Source of the DNA: Prorocentrum cordatum
Lineage: Eukaryota; Sar; Dinophyceae; Prorocentrales; Prorocentraceae
Length of the DNA stretch: 31,000 nt
NCBI GenBank assembly: GCA_963575745.1
Contig: CAUYUJ010014607.1
Span: forward strand, 101,501-132,500
Reading direction: 5' to 3'
A model generated the notes under the pieces. The model saw only the letters and a list, made by a program, of their open reading frames with translations. It was not told the DNA's origin and ran no database searches. The position numbers were made by a program, and so were the translations under genes. This document shows positions 19,657 through 29,620 of the stretch, one piece after another. Within the stretch, counting starts at the first letter, position 1; each line of letters begins with the position of its first letter.

Positions 19657-19935
19657 AATGACCATCGTTACCACCATCATCACCACCAACAACATCACCA
19701 TCACCACCTGATCAGAACGTGACACATATCATAAAATGTCAGACCATATCCTTATATGGAACGCAACCTAACCTAGCATACAGGGGCACATCATAATCCA
19801 ACCAAGCATGTCATTGCATACCAGAGCATACAGTAACGAAACATAGCCTGTCAAACCATGTCATGACATATCATGGCGTACCAGAGCATAGCATGTCAGA
19901 GCAGACCATACCATAGCATGTAATACCACAACTTG
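19657..19935 (+). repeat. ACC/ATC simple repeat, then degenerate CATAGCATGTCA-type DNA
   Basis: 19657-19711 is CATCACCACC-like. From about 19718 the words CATAGCATG, ACCATGTCA and CAGAGCATA repeat irregularly, as at 1360-1890. Confidence 0.75.
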
Positions 19936-20833
19936 TGAATGGAAGAGGACTATACAGGTTCCAGAGAAGCCGACGTGGCCAGTAATACCGAGAACCCCAT
20001 CTGGTGAACATGACGAACAACAAGAACCTTATCTTTAAGATGGGAGGAACAAAAACCCCAGTCTTTGAATATGGGGAATGAATCGCGTCAACCTAACAGA
20101 ACCTGAGAAGGAAAAGGAGGAGGCAGGAGGGGGACGTGAGTTCTCGGCACGGTCGGTAATTACAAGAACTCATATGTTGGACATGGGAAACAAATCGGGG
20201 TGCAGCGTTAAACCCGCCCCCGAAAGCGGATCGGACGAATTGGCAATGCGAGACACCCACGCACGCCCAGAAAACATGTACCATTATGTACAAACATGTG
20301 CCAGGAGAGCCACCTTTCAACAGCTCAACCGATCCATGCGCCGACGGGATGCCTTCAGGACAATTGGGATGTGTAAGAAACGTGTGTTTTCGACAAGACC
20401 GCTCGGGAGTATATAAACTCATATGGCGAACGAGTCCAAAACGAAAGGACCAAATCATGTTGGCGCAATAATCATGCTGGCGCAAGAAAGTTCAAACTAC
20501 GTAGGGGCTCAGCACGACATGTCCCCATGTATACAAAATCCCGAAGCCGATTAATCATTCACCGCTGCCGGCAAGCCCATTCATATTCAAGGTACGGCTT
20601 GGATGATGGTACCAGCACGGGAACCATCTCGGTCAGCAGCATACCACCAAGCAGGCAACATCCATGTCATTCATGTGTGTCGACGATTTGCAGCAGTTTT
20701 TTTCCCGGAAAGGGCGCCGGCCCAGGGTTCTCTGTTAGTATGTAAACTTGTCCCCGGTGCCTCAACTGAGGTGGGCTTGCGGATTTTTTCTTTGATAAAT
20801 ATCGAAGTCGAGGTGGGCCGGCGGATCACAATT
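19936..20833. other. Intergenic DNA with faint internal repeats
   Basis: Between 19975 and 20200, words like AAGAACTCATATGTTGGACA, GAGAACCCCATCTGGTGAAC and GAACCTTATCTTTAAGATGG resemble each other at about 40-bp steps. A short tandem, AATCATG[T/C]TGGCGCAA, lies at 20453-20487. No gene recognised. Confidence 0.35.
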
Positions 20834-21900
20834 TGAGGATGTCTCGAGCGAAACGCTTGTTTTTCAGAATTTGTTGAGGATGTCTCGAGCGAAACGCTGG
20901 TTTTGCAGAGTTGGAGATGTCTCGAGCGAAACCCTTGTTTTCATAATTGTTTTAGGATTTCTCAAACGAAACGCTAGTTTTGCAGAGCCGACCGCGACGC
21001 GGAAAAGCGCCCTGCGCGCAGGAATTCCGAGGATGTCTCGCGCGTGCCGCGTCCCGCGCGCAGGAATTTCGAGGATGTCTCGACTAATTCGCTTGTTTGT
21101 TCTAGGATGTCTTTGAATTTTGGCAGGATGTCTCGAGCGAAATACTTGTTCTTCACACTTTGTTGAGGATGCCTCGAGCGAAACACTGGTTTTGCAAAAT
21201 TGAGGGATGTCTCGAGCGGGGCCTCGTGGGGGGCCAGAAATCAGAGGATGCTTCGGGCGAAATGCTTGTTTTCACGTCCCGCTCGCAGGAATTCCGAGGA
21301 TGTCTCGCGCGTGCCGCGTCCCGCGCGCAGGAATTTTGAGGATGTCTAGAATAATTAGATTGTTTTGCTATGGTTTCTTTGGATTTTGACAGGATGTCTC
21401 GAGCGAGATTTTTTCATAATTTGTTGAGGATGTCTCGAGCGAAACGCTGGTTTTGCAAAATTAGCGGGGTGTCTCGAGCGGGCGCCTCGTAGGGGTCTAG
21501 AATTCGGAGGATGTCTCAGGCAAAATGTTTGTTGTCACGCCCCGCGCGCAGGAATTCCGAGGATGTCTCGCGTGTGCCGCGTCCCGCGCGCAGGAATTTT
21601 GAGGATGTCTCGACTAATTCGTTTGTTTTGCCAGGATGTCGTTGAATTTTGGCAGGACGTCTCGAGCGAAGTGCTTGTTTGTTATTATTTGGTTGAGGAT
21701 GTCTCGAGCGAAACGCTGGTTTTGTAACATTGGGGGGTGTCTCGAGCGGGGGCCTCGTGGGGGGCAAGAATTCAGAGGATGTCTCAGGCGAAATGCTTGT
21801 TTTCACGTCCCGCTCGCAGGAATTCAGAGGATGTCTAGCGCGTGCCGCATCCCGCGCGCAGGAATTCATTGGATTTTGGCAGGATGTCTCGAGCGAAGCC
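20834..21900 (+). repeat. Higher-order tandem array built on GGATGTCTCGAGCGAA
   Basis: The core GGATGTCTCGAGCGAAA with variants recurs more than twenty times. Landmarks such as AAACGCTGGTTTTGCA near 20892, 21181, 21442 and 21711 give a larger period of about 260-290 bp, about four copies. Each large unit also has a GC-rich part with CGCGCGTGCCGCGTCCCGCG and CAGGAATTCCGAGG. Both strands carry short open frames (MSRAKRWF; SSEFLRAGR), which I take as by-products of the repeat. Confidence 0.85.
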
Positions 21901-21910
21901 CTTGTCCCCA

Positions 21911-22321
21911 GCACGTTCCGTAGCGCGCCCCCTTGGCACGTCCCGCGGTGCGTCCCCATGGCGCGTCCTTTGGCACGTCGCTTGGCGCGTCCCTTGAGAC
22001 GTTCCGCGGCGCGTCCTCCTGGCAGGTCCCCCTGTCAATTAGCTCTGGGGCAGCTACTATGTGTTCAGGCAGCTCGAGCTTAAGGTCCAGATCAGTTCGG
22101 TCAGGACTCGGATGCAAAGGAGGACTCGATCCACGACGCTATAGAGTACAATCGCGGCATGGCACGGCGCAGCACAGCACAGCGCTCGGCACGGTACATC
22201 AAGATCGATACATTCAGCATTGCAATTTGGCACGTTCCTTGGCACGTTCCGTGGGGCGTCCCTTGGGGAGTCCCCACGTCGCGTGGCGCGTCCCCAGGCA
22301 CATCCCGTGGCACAACTATTG
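21911..22321 (+). repeat. 411-bp duplicated unit, copy 1
   Basis: It starts at GCACGTTCCGTAGCGCG and contains a short TTGGCACGTCCC-type minisatellite, then GGCAGGTCCCCCTGTCAATT (22021), CAGCTCGAGCTTAAGG, GGAGGACTCGATCCACGACG and a GCACAGCACAGC stretch. Its second part is followed by more TTGGCACGTTCC repeats leading into copy 2. Confidence 0.8.
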
Positions 22322-22740
22322 GCACGTTCCGTAACGCGTCCCCTTGGCACGTCCCGCGGTGTGACCCCATGGCACGTCCCTTGGCACGTCGCTTGGCGCG
22401 TCCCTTGAGACGTTTCGCGGCGCGTCCTCCTGGCAGGTCCCCCTGTCAATTAGCTCTGGGGCAGCTACTATGTGTTCAGGCAGCTCGAGCTTAAGGTCCA
22501 GATCAGTTCGGTCAGGACTCGGATGCAAAGGAGGACTCGATCCACGACGCTATAGAGCACAATCGCGGCATGGCACATCGCAGTTCAGCACGGTGCAGCA
22601 CAGCACAGCGCTCGGCAGGGTACATCAAGATCGATACACTCAGCATTGCATTTGCCCGTCACCCAATCAGGTGTTTTTGAAAACGTTGCCATGCGTTACA
22701 GCTCTGTATTACTTTCCGGGTTCGTGGGTCGATCATGTTC
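22322..22740 (+). repeat. 411-bp duplicated unit, copy 2, with 3' extension
   Basis: Direct repeat of 21911-22224, with GGCAGGTCCCCCTGTC at 22432 exactly 411 bp after the first copy. It extends further to GCCCGTCACCCAATCAGG, GAAAACGTTGCCATGC and GGGTTCGTGGGTCGATC, a section shared with 29621-29858 but absent from copy 1. Confidence 0.8.
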
Positions 22741-23215
22741 GTCCGCAGTCCGCCTGTAGGGGGACATGCCCGACCTAGGCTACAATGTGCTGACGCCGCT
22801 GGGTTCGCGACTGTCGCACCCGAATGCCCTCCGCACTGCCAGCGCCACGGTTGACGCTTGTGCACATATTCGCACCATGGAGTGTGCATCCCTACAGTGG
22901 CGGCGTTGGTTAAGGAGTGTGCCCAGGAGACTTCAGACCCTGGGGGTGTTCTTTATCTGATGAAGGCAGCAGTGATATCCATGGCATATCCATGATCGAA
23001 GTTCCACTGGCTTCCGGGCCCTGGATTCTTTACCCAATGGTGTCTTATCTAACGGCAAACAGCCCCACAAGCAGCTGCTTCCTCCCGGGTGAAACGCCGC
23101 GGTGCGATGGCCACTCACAGCGTCAGGCGTTAAACCACGACCGACTGTCGTAGACGAGCAGCTGCAGAACATTGGAAAAGCCCAGGAGGGGGGAACAGGC
23201 AAGAGGAAATGTAAG
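22741..23215. other. Intergenic DNA with the 31-bp motif
   Basis: It holds a copy of TCCGCCTGTAGG ... CCCGACCTAGG at 22749-22779 directly after the duplicated unit. No gene recognised in the rest. Confidence 0.4.
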
Positions 23216-23220
23216 AGGAA

Positions 23221-23340
23221 AGAGAGAGAGAGAGAGAGCCAGACATAGACAGGCAGACAGCTAAAGAGACATACGGAGAGAAAACGGGAGAGAGAGAGAG
23301 AGAGAGAGAGTGAGCGAAGGAGAGAGAGAGAGAGAGAAAG
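23221..23340 (+). repeat. GA microsatellites
   Basis: GA runs at about 23221-23238, 23288-23310 and 23321-23337, separated by GACAGGCAGACAG- and CATACGG-like spacers. Confidence 0.95.
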
Positions 23341-24157
23341 AGGACACACACAAAGCAATAGCGCAGCGCCGCTCATGGCTGATGCCACAAAGGAACGGCA
23401 ACATAGCGGAACCAGTCTGTTACCCCAGACATGGTGTCTTATCATAAGCCCTCACTGTATGCAGACATTGTGCCGAATTGCGCAGTCAGCGGCGGGGCGG
23501 GCGGGCGCTTGGGCCGATCGCTACTCATTGCACTATCGCTGCCTCGGCCTCGGCGTGACTGCGTGTCCTGCTCCAACCGTTTCCGCGGCCGCCCTTCTGG
23601 GCGCGGGAGGTGCGGTCGATCAGCCGTGGCCCTGCTGTGGCCCAGGTCTGTGCTGCGAGGCCGCAACAAGAGCGCAACGCCACCTCGAGCCCCAACCCGA
23701 CGAGGGGGCACTGCTTGACATGGTGTGTACGGGAACCTGGCACAGCGTAGCATCGGCGTCATCCCAACATACTAATACTATGTGTGCGTCCCATAGCACA
23801 TCATGGCATTACATGAGCCAAACATTCGACAGCAGCAACGCGCAGCACACACCACAGCATCGCAGAACACAGTGCAGCACACTTACGCATGCAGCAGCAC
23901 AGCGCAGCACAACACGGCAGATCACTCCGTAGCACAGGGCAGGCAACATTCGCCAATAAGTTTGATGGCCAAATCAGGAGGAGTCCGCCTGACAAAGGAG
24001 CCCTGATTGCATGTAGGTTCTCCCGACCGAGCGAGACGTTGTGAATGGATGCGAAAAAAATAGAAAATAGCCTGGCGAAGGACCCAACCATATGCAACTG
24101 TGAATACCGCAAGTGTGAATATCGCTTTCGGCGGCGCTACCTCTGGGTAGTGGAGAC
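23341..24157. other. Intergenic DNA with degenerate CAGCACA words
   Basis: About 23740-23935 contains irregular CACAGCA, GCAGCACAC and CATAGCACA words. An open frame at 23375-23932 has no recognisable motif. The ATG of the long frame through the 77-bp array lies at 24045. Confidence 0.4.
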
Positions 24158-25524
24158 GCATGCGAACACCCCCACTGGGGCCTTCGGTGGAGCTCCCTAT
24201 GGGGCTACGAAACGCTGCCCTGGGTGGGGGAACCGCATGCAGGCAGCCCCACTGGGGCCTTCGGTGGAGCTCCCTGTGGGGCCACGAAACGCTGCCCTTG
24301 GTGGGGGAACCGCATGCGGGCACCCCCACTGGGGCCTACGGTGGAGCTCCCTCTGGGGCTACGAAACGCTGCCCTGGGTGGGGAAACCACATGCGGGCAG
24401 CCCCACTGGGGCCTACGGTGGAGCTCCCTATGGGGCTACGAAACGCTGCCCTGGGTGGGGGAACCGCATGTGGACACCCCCACTGGGGCCTTCGGTGGAG
24501 CTCCCTCTGGGGCTACGAAACGCTGCCCTGGGTGGGGGAACCGCATGTGGACACCCCCACTGGGGCCTTCGGTGGAGCTCCCTCTGGGGCTACGAAACGC
24601 TGCCCTGGGTGGGGGAACCGCATGTGGACACCCCCACTGGGGCCTTCGGTGGAGCTCCCTATGGGGCTACGAAACGCTGCCCTGGGTGGGGGAACCGCAT
24701 GCGGACACCCCCACTGGGGCCTTCGGTGGAGCTCCCTATGGGGCTACGAAACGCTGCCCTGGGTGGGGGAACCGCATGCGGACACCCCCACTGGGGCCTT
24801 CGGTGGAGCTCCCTATGGGGCTACGAAACGCTGCCCTGGGTGGGGGAACCGCATGTGGACACCCCCACTGGGGCCTTCGGTGGAGCTCCCTATGGGGCTA
24901 CGAAACGCTGCCCTGGGTGGGGGAACCGCATGTGGACACCCCCACTGGGGCCTTCGGTGGAGCTCCCTATGGGGCTACGAAACGCTGCCCTGGGTGGGGG
25001 AACCGCATGCGAACACCCCCACTGGGGCCTTCGGTGGAGCTCCCTATGGGGCCACGAAACGCTGCCCTGGGTGGGGGAACCGCATGCGAACACCCCCACT
25101 GGGGCCTTCGGTGGAGCTCCCTATGGGGCTACGAAACGCTGCCCTGGGTGGGGGAACCGCATGCGGACACCCCCACTGGGGCCTTCGGTGGAGCTCCCTA
25201 TGGGGCCACGAAACGCTGCCCTGGGTGGGGGAACCGCATGCGAACACCCCCACTGGGGCCTTCGGTGGAGCTCCCTATGGGGCCACGAAACGCTGCCCTG
25301 GGTGGGGGAACCGCATGTGGACACCCCCACTGGGGCCTTCGGTGGAGCTCCCTATGGGGCCACGAAACGCTGCCCTGGGTGGGGGAACCGCATGTGGACA
25401 CCCCCACTGGGGCCTTCGGTGGAGCTCCCTATGGGGCCACGAAACGCTGCCCTGGGTGGGGGAACCGCATGTGGACACCCCCACTGGGGCCTTCGGTGGA
25501 GCTCCCTATGGGGCTACGAAACGC
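24158..25524 (+). repeat. 77-bp tandem minisatellite, about 17.75 copies, open in all three forward frames
   Basis: The landmark TGGAGCTCCC recurs from 24188 to 25497, exactly 17 periods of 77 bp. Units differ at few sites: the triplet after CGCATG (CAG, CGG, TGG, CGA), CTAT/CTCT/CTGT after the landmark, and GCTACG/GCCACG. Because 77 is not a multiple of 3, each forward frame cycles through the same 77-residue peptide every three units. No stop codon occurs in any forward frame across the array, while the reverse strand has a stop about every unit in some frame. Open frames of 532, 500 and 434 codons result, the longest 24045-25643 starting from an ATG upstream of the array. Its Glu-rich tail comes from a purine-rich stretch. 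I regard this as a minisatellite, not an established gene. Confidence 0.96.
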
Positions 25525-25848
25525 GTGAGAGGTGTGCCGAGAGCAGAGGCAAGGAGGGGGAGGAGGGGGAGGAGGAAGGAGAGGAACGCGGGGCACCGTC
25601 TCTTCAAAACGAGGACCCAACACCACAGGATGGTTGGGAATGAAAGTCGACTTCGCGTCTGATTGGAAAACTATATCTCCCAACTGGGCACACTGGTGGC
25701 GTCAAAACTAGTCATCCTTTCTCCGGGGCGATGTTGGTTCAAGAGCTCGAGCGGCGTTTGGCCTACGCCGCTACGCAGTGCCCACATGCATCGGATCTGA
25801 CGTGACCGACCGGCCGGCTAGGTCAGTCTGACCCGAGGGAGTGCCACG
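25525..25848 (+). other. Spacer and probable 5' leader before the transporter-enzyme fusion gene
   Basis: A GAGG-rich stretch (about 25552-25590) follows the 77-bp array. The rest is non-repetitive. No TATA box is visible and no spliced-leader acceptor can be fixed, although several AG dinucleotides preceded by pyrimidines could serve. The ATG at 25849 is in the context CCACGATGG. Confidence 0.4.
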
Positions 25849-28800
25849 ATGGCCGCTGGCGCTGTTGACGTGTTCGTGTACACGCTGGCAACCTTCCTCG
25901 GGAACGTCGGCGTCGCCGTCACTGGCTTCGGCATGGCCATTGTGTACTTGTTCGTGTGGCAGGTGGCGAGGTTGTGCGGCTGGGAGGCGGGGTTCAAGCA
26001 CGCGGTGTTCATCCAGGCAATCGGCCTGTTCGCGGCTCAGCCGCTGTTGCTGCGCCAGGCCAACATTCGCAAGCACGGTTCCCGCAACCTCCTGAAGTTG
26101 TTCGTTCCGGTGACGGTCTTGTCCACGCCTCTGGGCCAGTGGTTGGGGATCTACGTCGACGAGAAGGCAGTTCAGACGGCGGGGGGGGTCGTCATCTGCC
26201 TCTTCGCCGCCTTCGAGGTGTTCCGCAACCGCAGGCTCCTCCTCGAGGCCCTGCGGGGCCCCCCGCGCTCAGGCCCGCGCAGGGAGGGCGCGGAGCGAGA
26301 GGGCCCGGGCGGGGCTGCCGCCGGGGATGGCGAGGGCGAGCCGGACAGGTCCGCAGAGAGGGTGTTCTTCATGATCGGGTCGCAGAGGTCTGGCTCGAAC
26401 TGGCTGCGGACGATGATGGACGAGCGCGAGGACATCGCGGGCCCGCACCCGCCACACATCTTCGACAACTTCCTGCCCATCCTCGACAAGTTCGGCGACC
26501 TGGGCCAAGCGACCAACAGGGAGGTCCTCGTCGACCATGTGCTGACGTTCGTCGAACGAAACCAGGTGCCATGGACCGACAGAAAGGGTCGCCTTCTCAC
26601 CTTCGACAGGGGTCAGGTGTTCCGCGCGGTGGAGCGGGAGGCGGATGCGGAGGCCTTGTCTGGGATGGAGATCCTCATGGTCATATTCAACGAGGTCTAC
26701 GACACCCATGCGCGAGCCAATTTCAAAAGAACATGGTTGTGCAAGTCCATGGGGATGTCGAGGTACCACGATACGCTGCTGAAGTTCTACGGGAAGGATC
26801 GCCTTCGTTATATCTACCTGGTTCGCGACCCGCGCGACGTCGCCATGTCGTTCATGAACACTCCTGTCGGCGATTGCCACTACCACGCGATTGCCACCAA
26901 GTGGGCGCAGCTCCAAGAGAGTGCTCTGAAGATCGCCGACGCCTGCCCCGACATGGTGCACGTGCTCCGCTACGAGGATCTGTTGCAGGACAAGCTTCTT
27001 GCAATGAAGAGTCTCTTCGAGTTCGTCGGCAAGGAACAATTCGCGTCCAAGAGACAGGCAAGCGTCTCGTCCGTGTTGCCGATGACTGACCTGGAGGCCA
27101 AGTGCGAGGACGCCAGGTCTGGTACCGAGTCGAAAAAGGCGGCAGGGTTGTCGAAGCAATTTTGCAACCTGACTCTTGGCGACGACTTCGCGAAGGGCCA
27201 GTTTGCGAAGTGGCTCCACGGCACGCCGCCAATGCCCACGGGCGACGTGATCCTAGTCGAGAATGTGACGTGGGACACGATGCAGCGCTTCGGTTACATG
27301 CCGAGCATCGTGTCGGTGACGCAGGACCCCGCAGCCTACTCGAAGAGTGAGCTGGAGACGTTTGAGAAGTTGAACAGGGAGGGGATCGAGAAGATGAACG
27401 CCGACCTGGAGGAGGAAGACCCCGAAGACGCGCGCCGCCGGAGATGGCAGGCGGCTGTGCTCGCCTTTCCGCCGGAGCTCATCCAGAAGCAGGTGGAGCG
27501 GAGGAGTGCGAGCTCTGCGTGCCAGCTGGAGCAGGTGGCGGCCGATGGGCTCGCCATCGAGATCCCGGGGGGACTCACCTTGCGCTGCGCGGCGTTGTCG
27601 CAGGCGGGGGGCCACCCCATCAAGAGGCTCCCGAACCAGGACGCGTTCACCTTGGCGGAGGGCCGCGTCGGCGACGCGCAACAATGGCTCGCCGTCTACG
27701 ACGGGCACGGGCCGCTCGGCCGGGAGTGCGCCGCCTTTGCCCGCGACCACCTCTGCGACGCCGTCACCGATCGCCTGGGGCGCGGCGCGGCCGGCCCGCC
27801 GGCGGCTGGGGCCGAGCCGGCCGAGGACGTGGGCGCCGCTCTGAAGGCGGCGCACGTCGCCGTCGATGCCATGCTGCGCGAGGACGCGTCCATCAACGAC
27901 CAGGATTTAGGCCTCCCAGATGGGGTCGAGGTAGATGGGATTGGAGGATCGCGCCGCATCGCCGATGCATCGGCGATGCGTCGGCGATGCATCGGCGATG
28001 CGGCTCGATGTGGGGCCCGGTTTTCTCCGCGCCGACGTCGCCGACGCATCGCCGCCGTCGCCGATGCATCGCCGCTGCATCGCCGATGCATCGCCGACCC
28101 GTCGCCGCTGCATCGGCGATGCATTGGCGATGCGGCGCGATCCTTCGACCCCATCTACTCGGACCCCATCTAGGAGGCCTCCACAGGAGTCCGGGACCAC
28201 GGCGATCTCCATGTACATCAGCGGAGACCGCTGCTACATCAGCAACGTCGGCGACAGCTGCTGCTTCCGCGGCCACGTGGGCCCGGGCGGCGAGCTCGCC
28301 GCGGAGCCGCTCTCGAAGGCCCAGGACGCCAGCAGACCCGACGAGGCAGACAGGATCAGGAGCTGCGGCGGGGTGATCGCCACTGCAAGCCAGGTGGACG
28401 GCTCCGGGCCCATGGGCCCAGGCATGGAGCTCACCACCGAGCCCATGGATGACTGGGCTGCAGATGGCCCACCACCGCGCGTGTGGGCGCCAGGGTGTCC
28501 GCAGCCAGGCTGTGCGTTCACGCGCTCCATCGGCGACCGTGCCGCCAAGCTCCTGGGCGTCGTTGCCGAGCCCGAGCTGAGGAGTCATACGATCACGAGA
28601 GCTGACAGGGTCTTCGTCCTCTGCAGCGACGGGGTTTCGCAGTACATGACGGCACGCGAATGTTGCAGCGTGGCCCTGCAGCACGACGACCCAGTTGCCG
28701 CGTGCGCATCATTGGTGGCGGAGGCCCGCAGGCGGTGGCTGAGCCACGGGGGCCGCGTTGACGACATCACAGCACTTGTTTGCCTCGTCAGCCCAGGCAG

Positions 28801-29254
28801 CAAGGGCGAGAAGCAGGACGCCCGTGCAGAGGATGCGATCTCGCAGCAGGTGGAGCAGATGAGCTCGCGTTTGGCTGCTTGGGTGATCTCCATGGGATTC
28901 GCAAGCGGGTTTCTAGGTGGCCTCTGCGGCATCCGTGGGCCCCCCATGGTCATCTTCTTCCTGCACATGGTGCTCCCGAAGGCCGTCCAGAAGGCGAACG
29001 GAGCTGCGATCACTGTGGTCAACGTCTCGATGCGCATTTTGGGATACGCAGTGGATGTTGCGACAGGCAATGGCACGGCCGTGGTGGAAGATTGGCCGCT
29101 CTACGCTTCCGTGGTGCTGATTTCGCCAGTAGGTGTCGCCATTGGTGGGCGACTCTTCGATCGCACGAAGGATTCCCAGGCGAATATCAAAACCATACTC
29201 GCGATGCTGCTGGTGTTGTGCGGCATCACTCTGCTCATCACTGCCTTTGAATGA
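25849..29254 (+). CDS. TauE/SafE transporter with sulfotransferase and PP2C phosphatase inserted between its halves (two exons)
   Basis: Exons 25849-27903 and 28187-29254 join to 1040 codons; the ATG at 25849 is the first in an open frame and starts directly before a membrane segment. Residues 7-130: first four-helix half of a TauE/SafE (TSUP) sulfite/sulfonate transporter, with the glycine motif TGFGMA at 25-30. 135-170: charged linker. 171-490: sulfotransferase, with the PAPS 5'-phosphosulfate loop GSQRSGSNWLR at 177-187 and the 3'-phosphate site R326 to S334 in RDPRDVAMS. 570-887: PP2C phosphatase, with NQD 596-598, DGHG 618-621, SGTTA 687-691, FTRSIGD 796-802, SDG 832-834 and DDIT 877-880, so the metal-binding Asp residues are present. 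910-1038: second TauE/SafE half, with GFLGGLCGIRGPP at 926-938. Both enzymes lie in one loop, so they must face the same side, probably the cytosol. Domains are read from motifs; a role coupling sulfation, dephosphorylation and sulfur-compound export is inference. Confidence 0.88.
27904..28186 (+). mobile_element. Intron formed by a TIR element (introner), GA-AG boundaries
   Basis: The intron is 283 bp and changes the frame by one, which exactly joins the two open exons. The junctions read CAG|GA at the donor and CAG|GA at the acceptor. Inside lie terminal inverted repeats at 27909-27968 and 28121-28180; by hand alignment 52 of 60 positions match. CAGGA occurs at 27901-27905 and 28184-28188, each exactly 3 nt outside the inverted repeats, so the element is 27906-28183 (278 bp) with a 5-bp target duplication. 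Removing 283 nt equals the element plus one duplication copy, so splicing restores the pre-insertion codons for Gln-Glu-Ser-Gly in the PP2C domain. The interior is made of GCATCGGCGATGC-like palindromic units. No coding capacity is seen, so it is non-autonomous. Confidence 0.87.
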
Positions 29255-29620
29255 GCTGATGAGGCTCCCCAGCCACACCAGGCTCAAATTTATATCATGT
29301 CATTCTCGGTTCAGACCGGTCCTTTTTCATCTCGGCGGCTTGCCGTGCGCCCTCGTATCATGGGTTTCCTTCTGCTCGGCCCGCCGTGTTTGGTGTCTGC
29401 TGTCTCCGCGCAGCGCACCTCGTGGCGACCTCGGCGACGAGTCCGCTTTTTCGCTGCAGCGGTGCAGCACCTTTTGCATCAACGTTCCCCATTATAAAGC
29501 TGCAGCGGTGCCCCATTCTAAATTATAATTTGGCAGGTCGAGAGACATCTGGAATCTGGAAGAGGTAAAACGTGAAGAAGAGGACGATGATTGTGAAGAC
29601 CAGCACATATACGAAGCGTC
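29255..29620 (+). other. Probable 3' untranslated region and spacer after the fusion gene
   Basis: It begins right after the TGA at 29252-29254. No further domain is recognisable in any frame. A short duplicated motif, GCTGCAGCGGTGC, occurs near 29453 and again near 29500, followed by an AT-rich stretch around 29515-29532. No AATAAA signal is evident, which is usual for dinoflagellates. Confidence 0.4.

Noticed and set aside
23375-23932. Open frame of 185 codons with several Cys residues
   Set aside because: Its end lies in degenerate CAGCACA repeats and the rest has no recognisable motif. The Cys spacing fits no known zinc-binding pattern.
24158-25524. CRISPR array
   Set aside because: Units are contiguous 77-bp tandem repeats without unique spacers, in a eukaryotic context without cas genes.
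24205-25683. A series of reverse-strand open frames of about 69 codons spaced by 77 bp
   Set aside because: They are a by-product of the 77-bp tandem repeat, the same peptide repeated each unit, with no independent support.
27935-28186. Independent start of a second gene within the intron
   Set aside because: The frame inside the intron encodes only the repetitive element. PP2C motifs are split exactly at the proposed splice sites, so the second exon belongs to the upstream frame.
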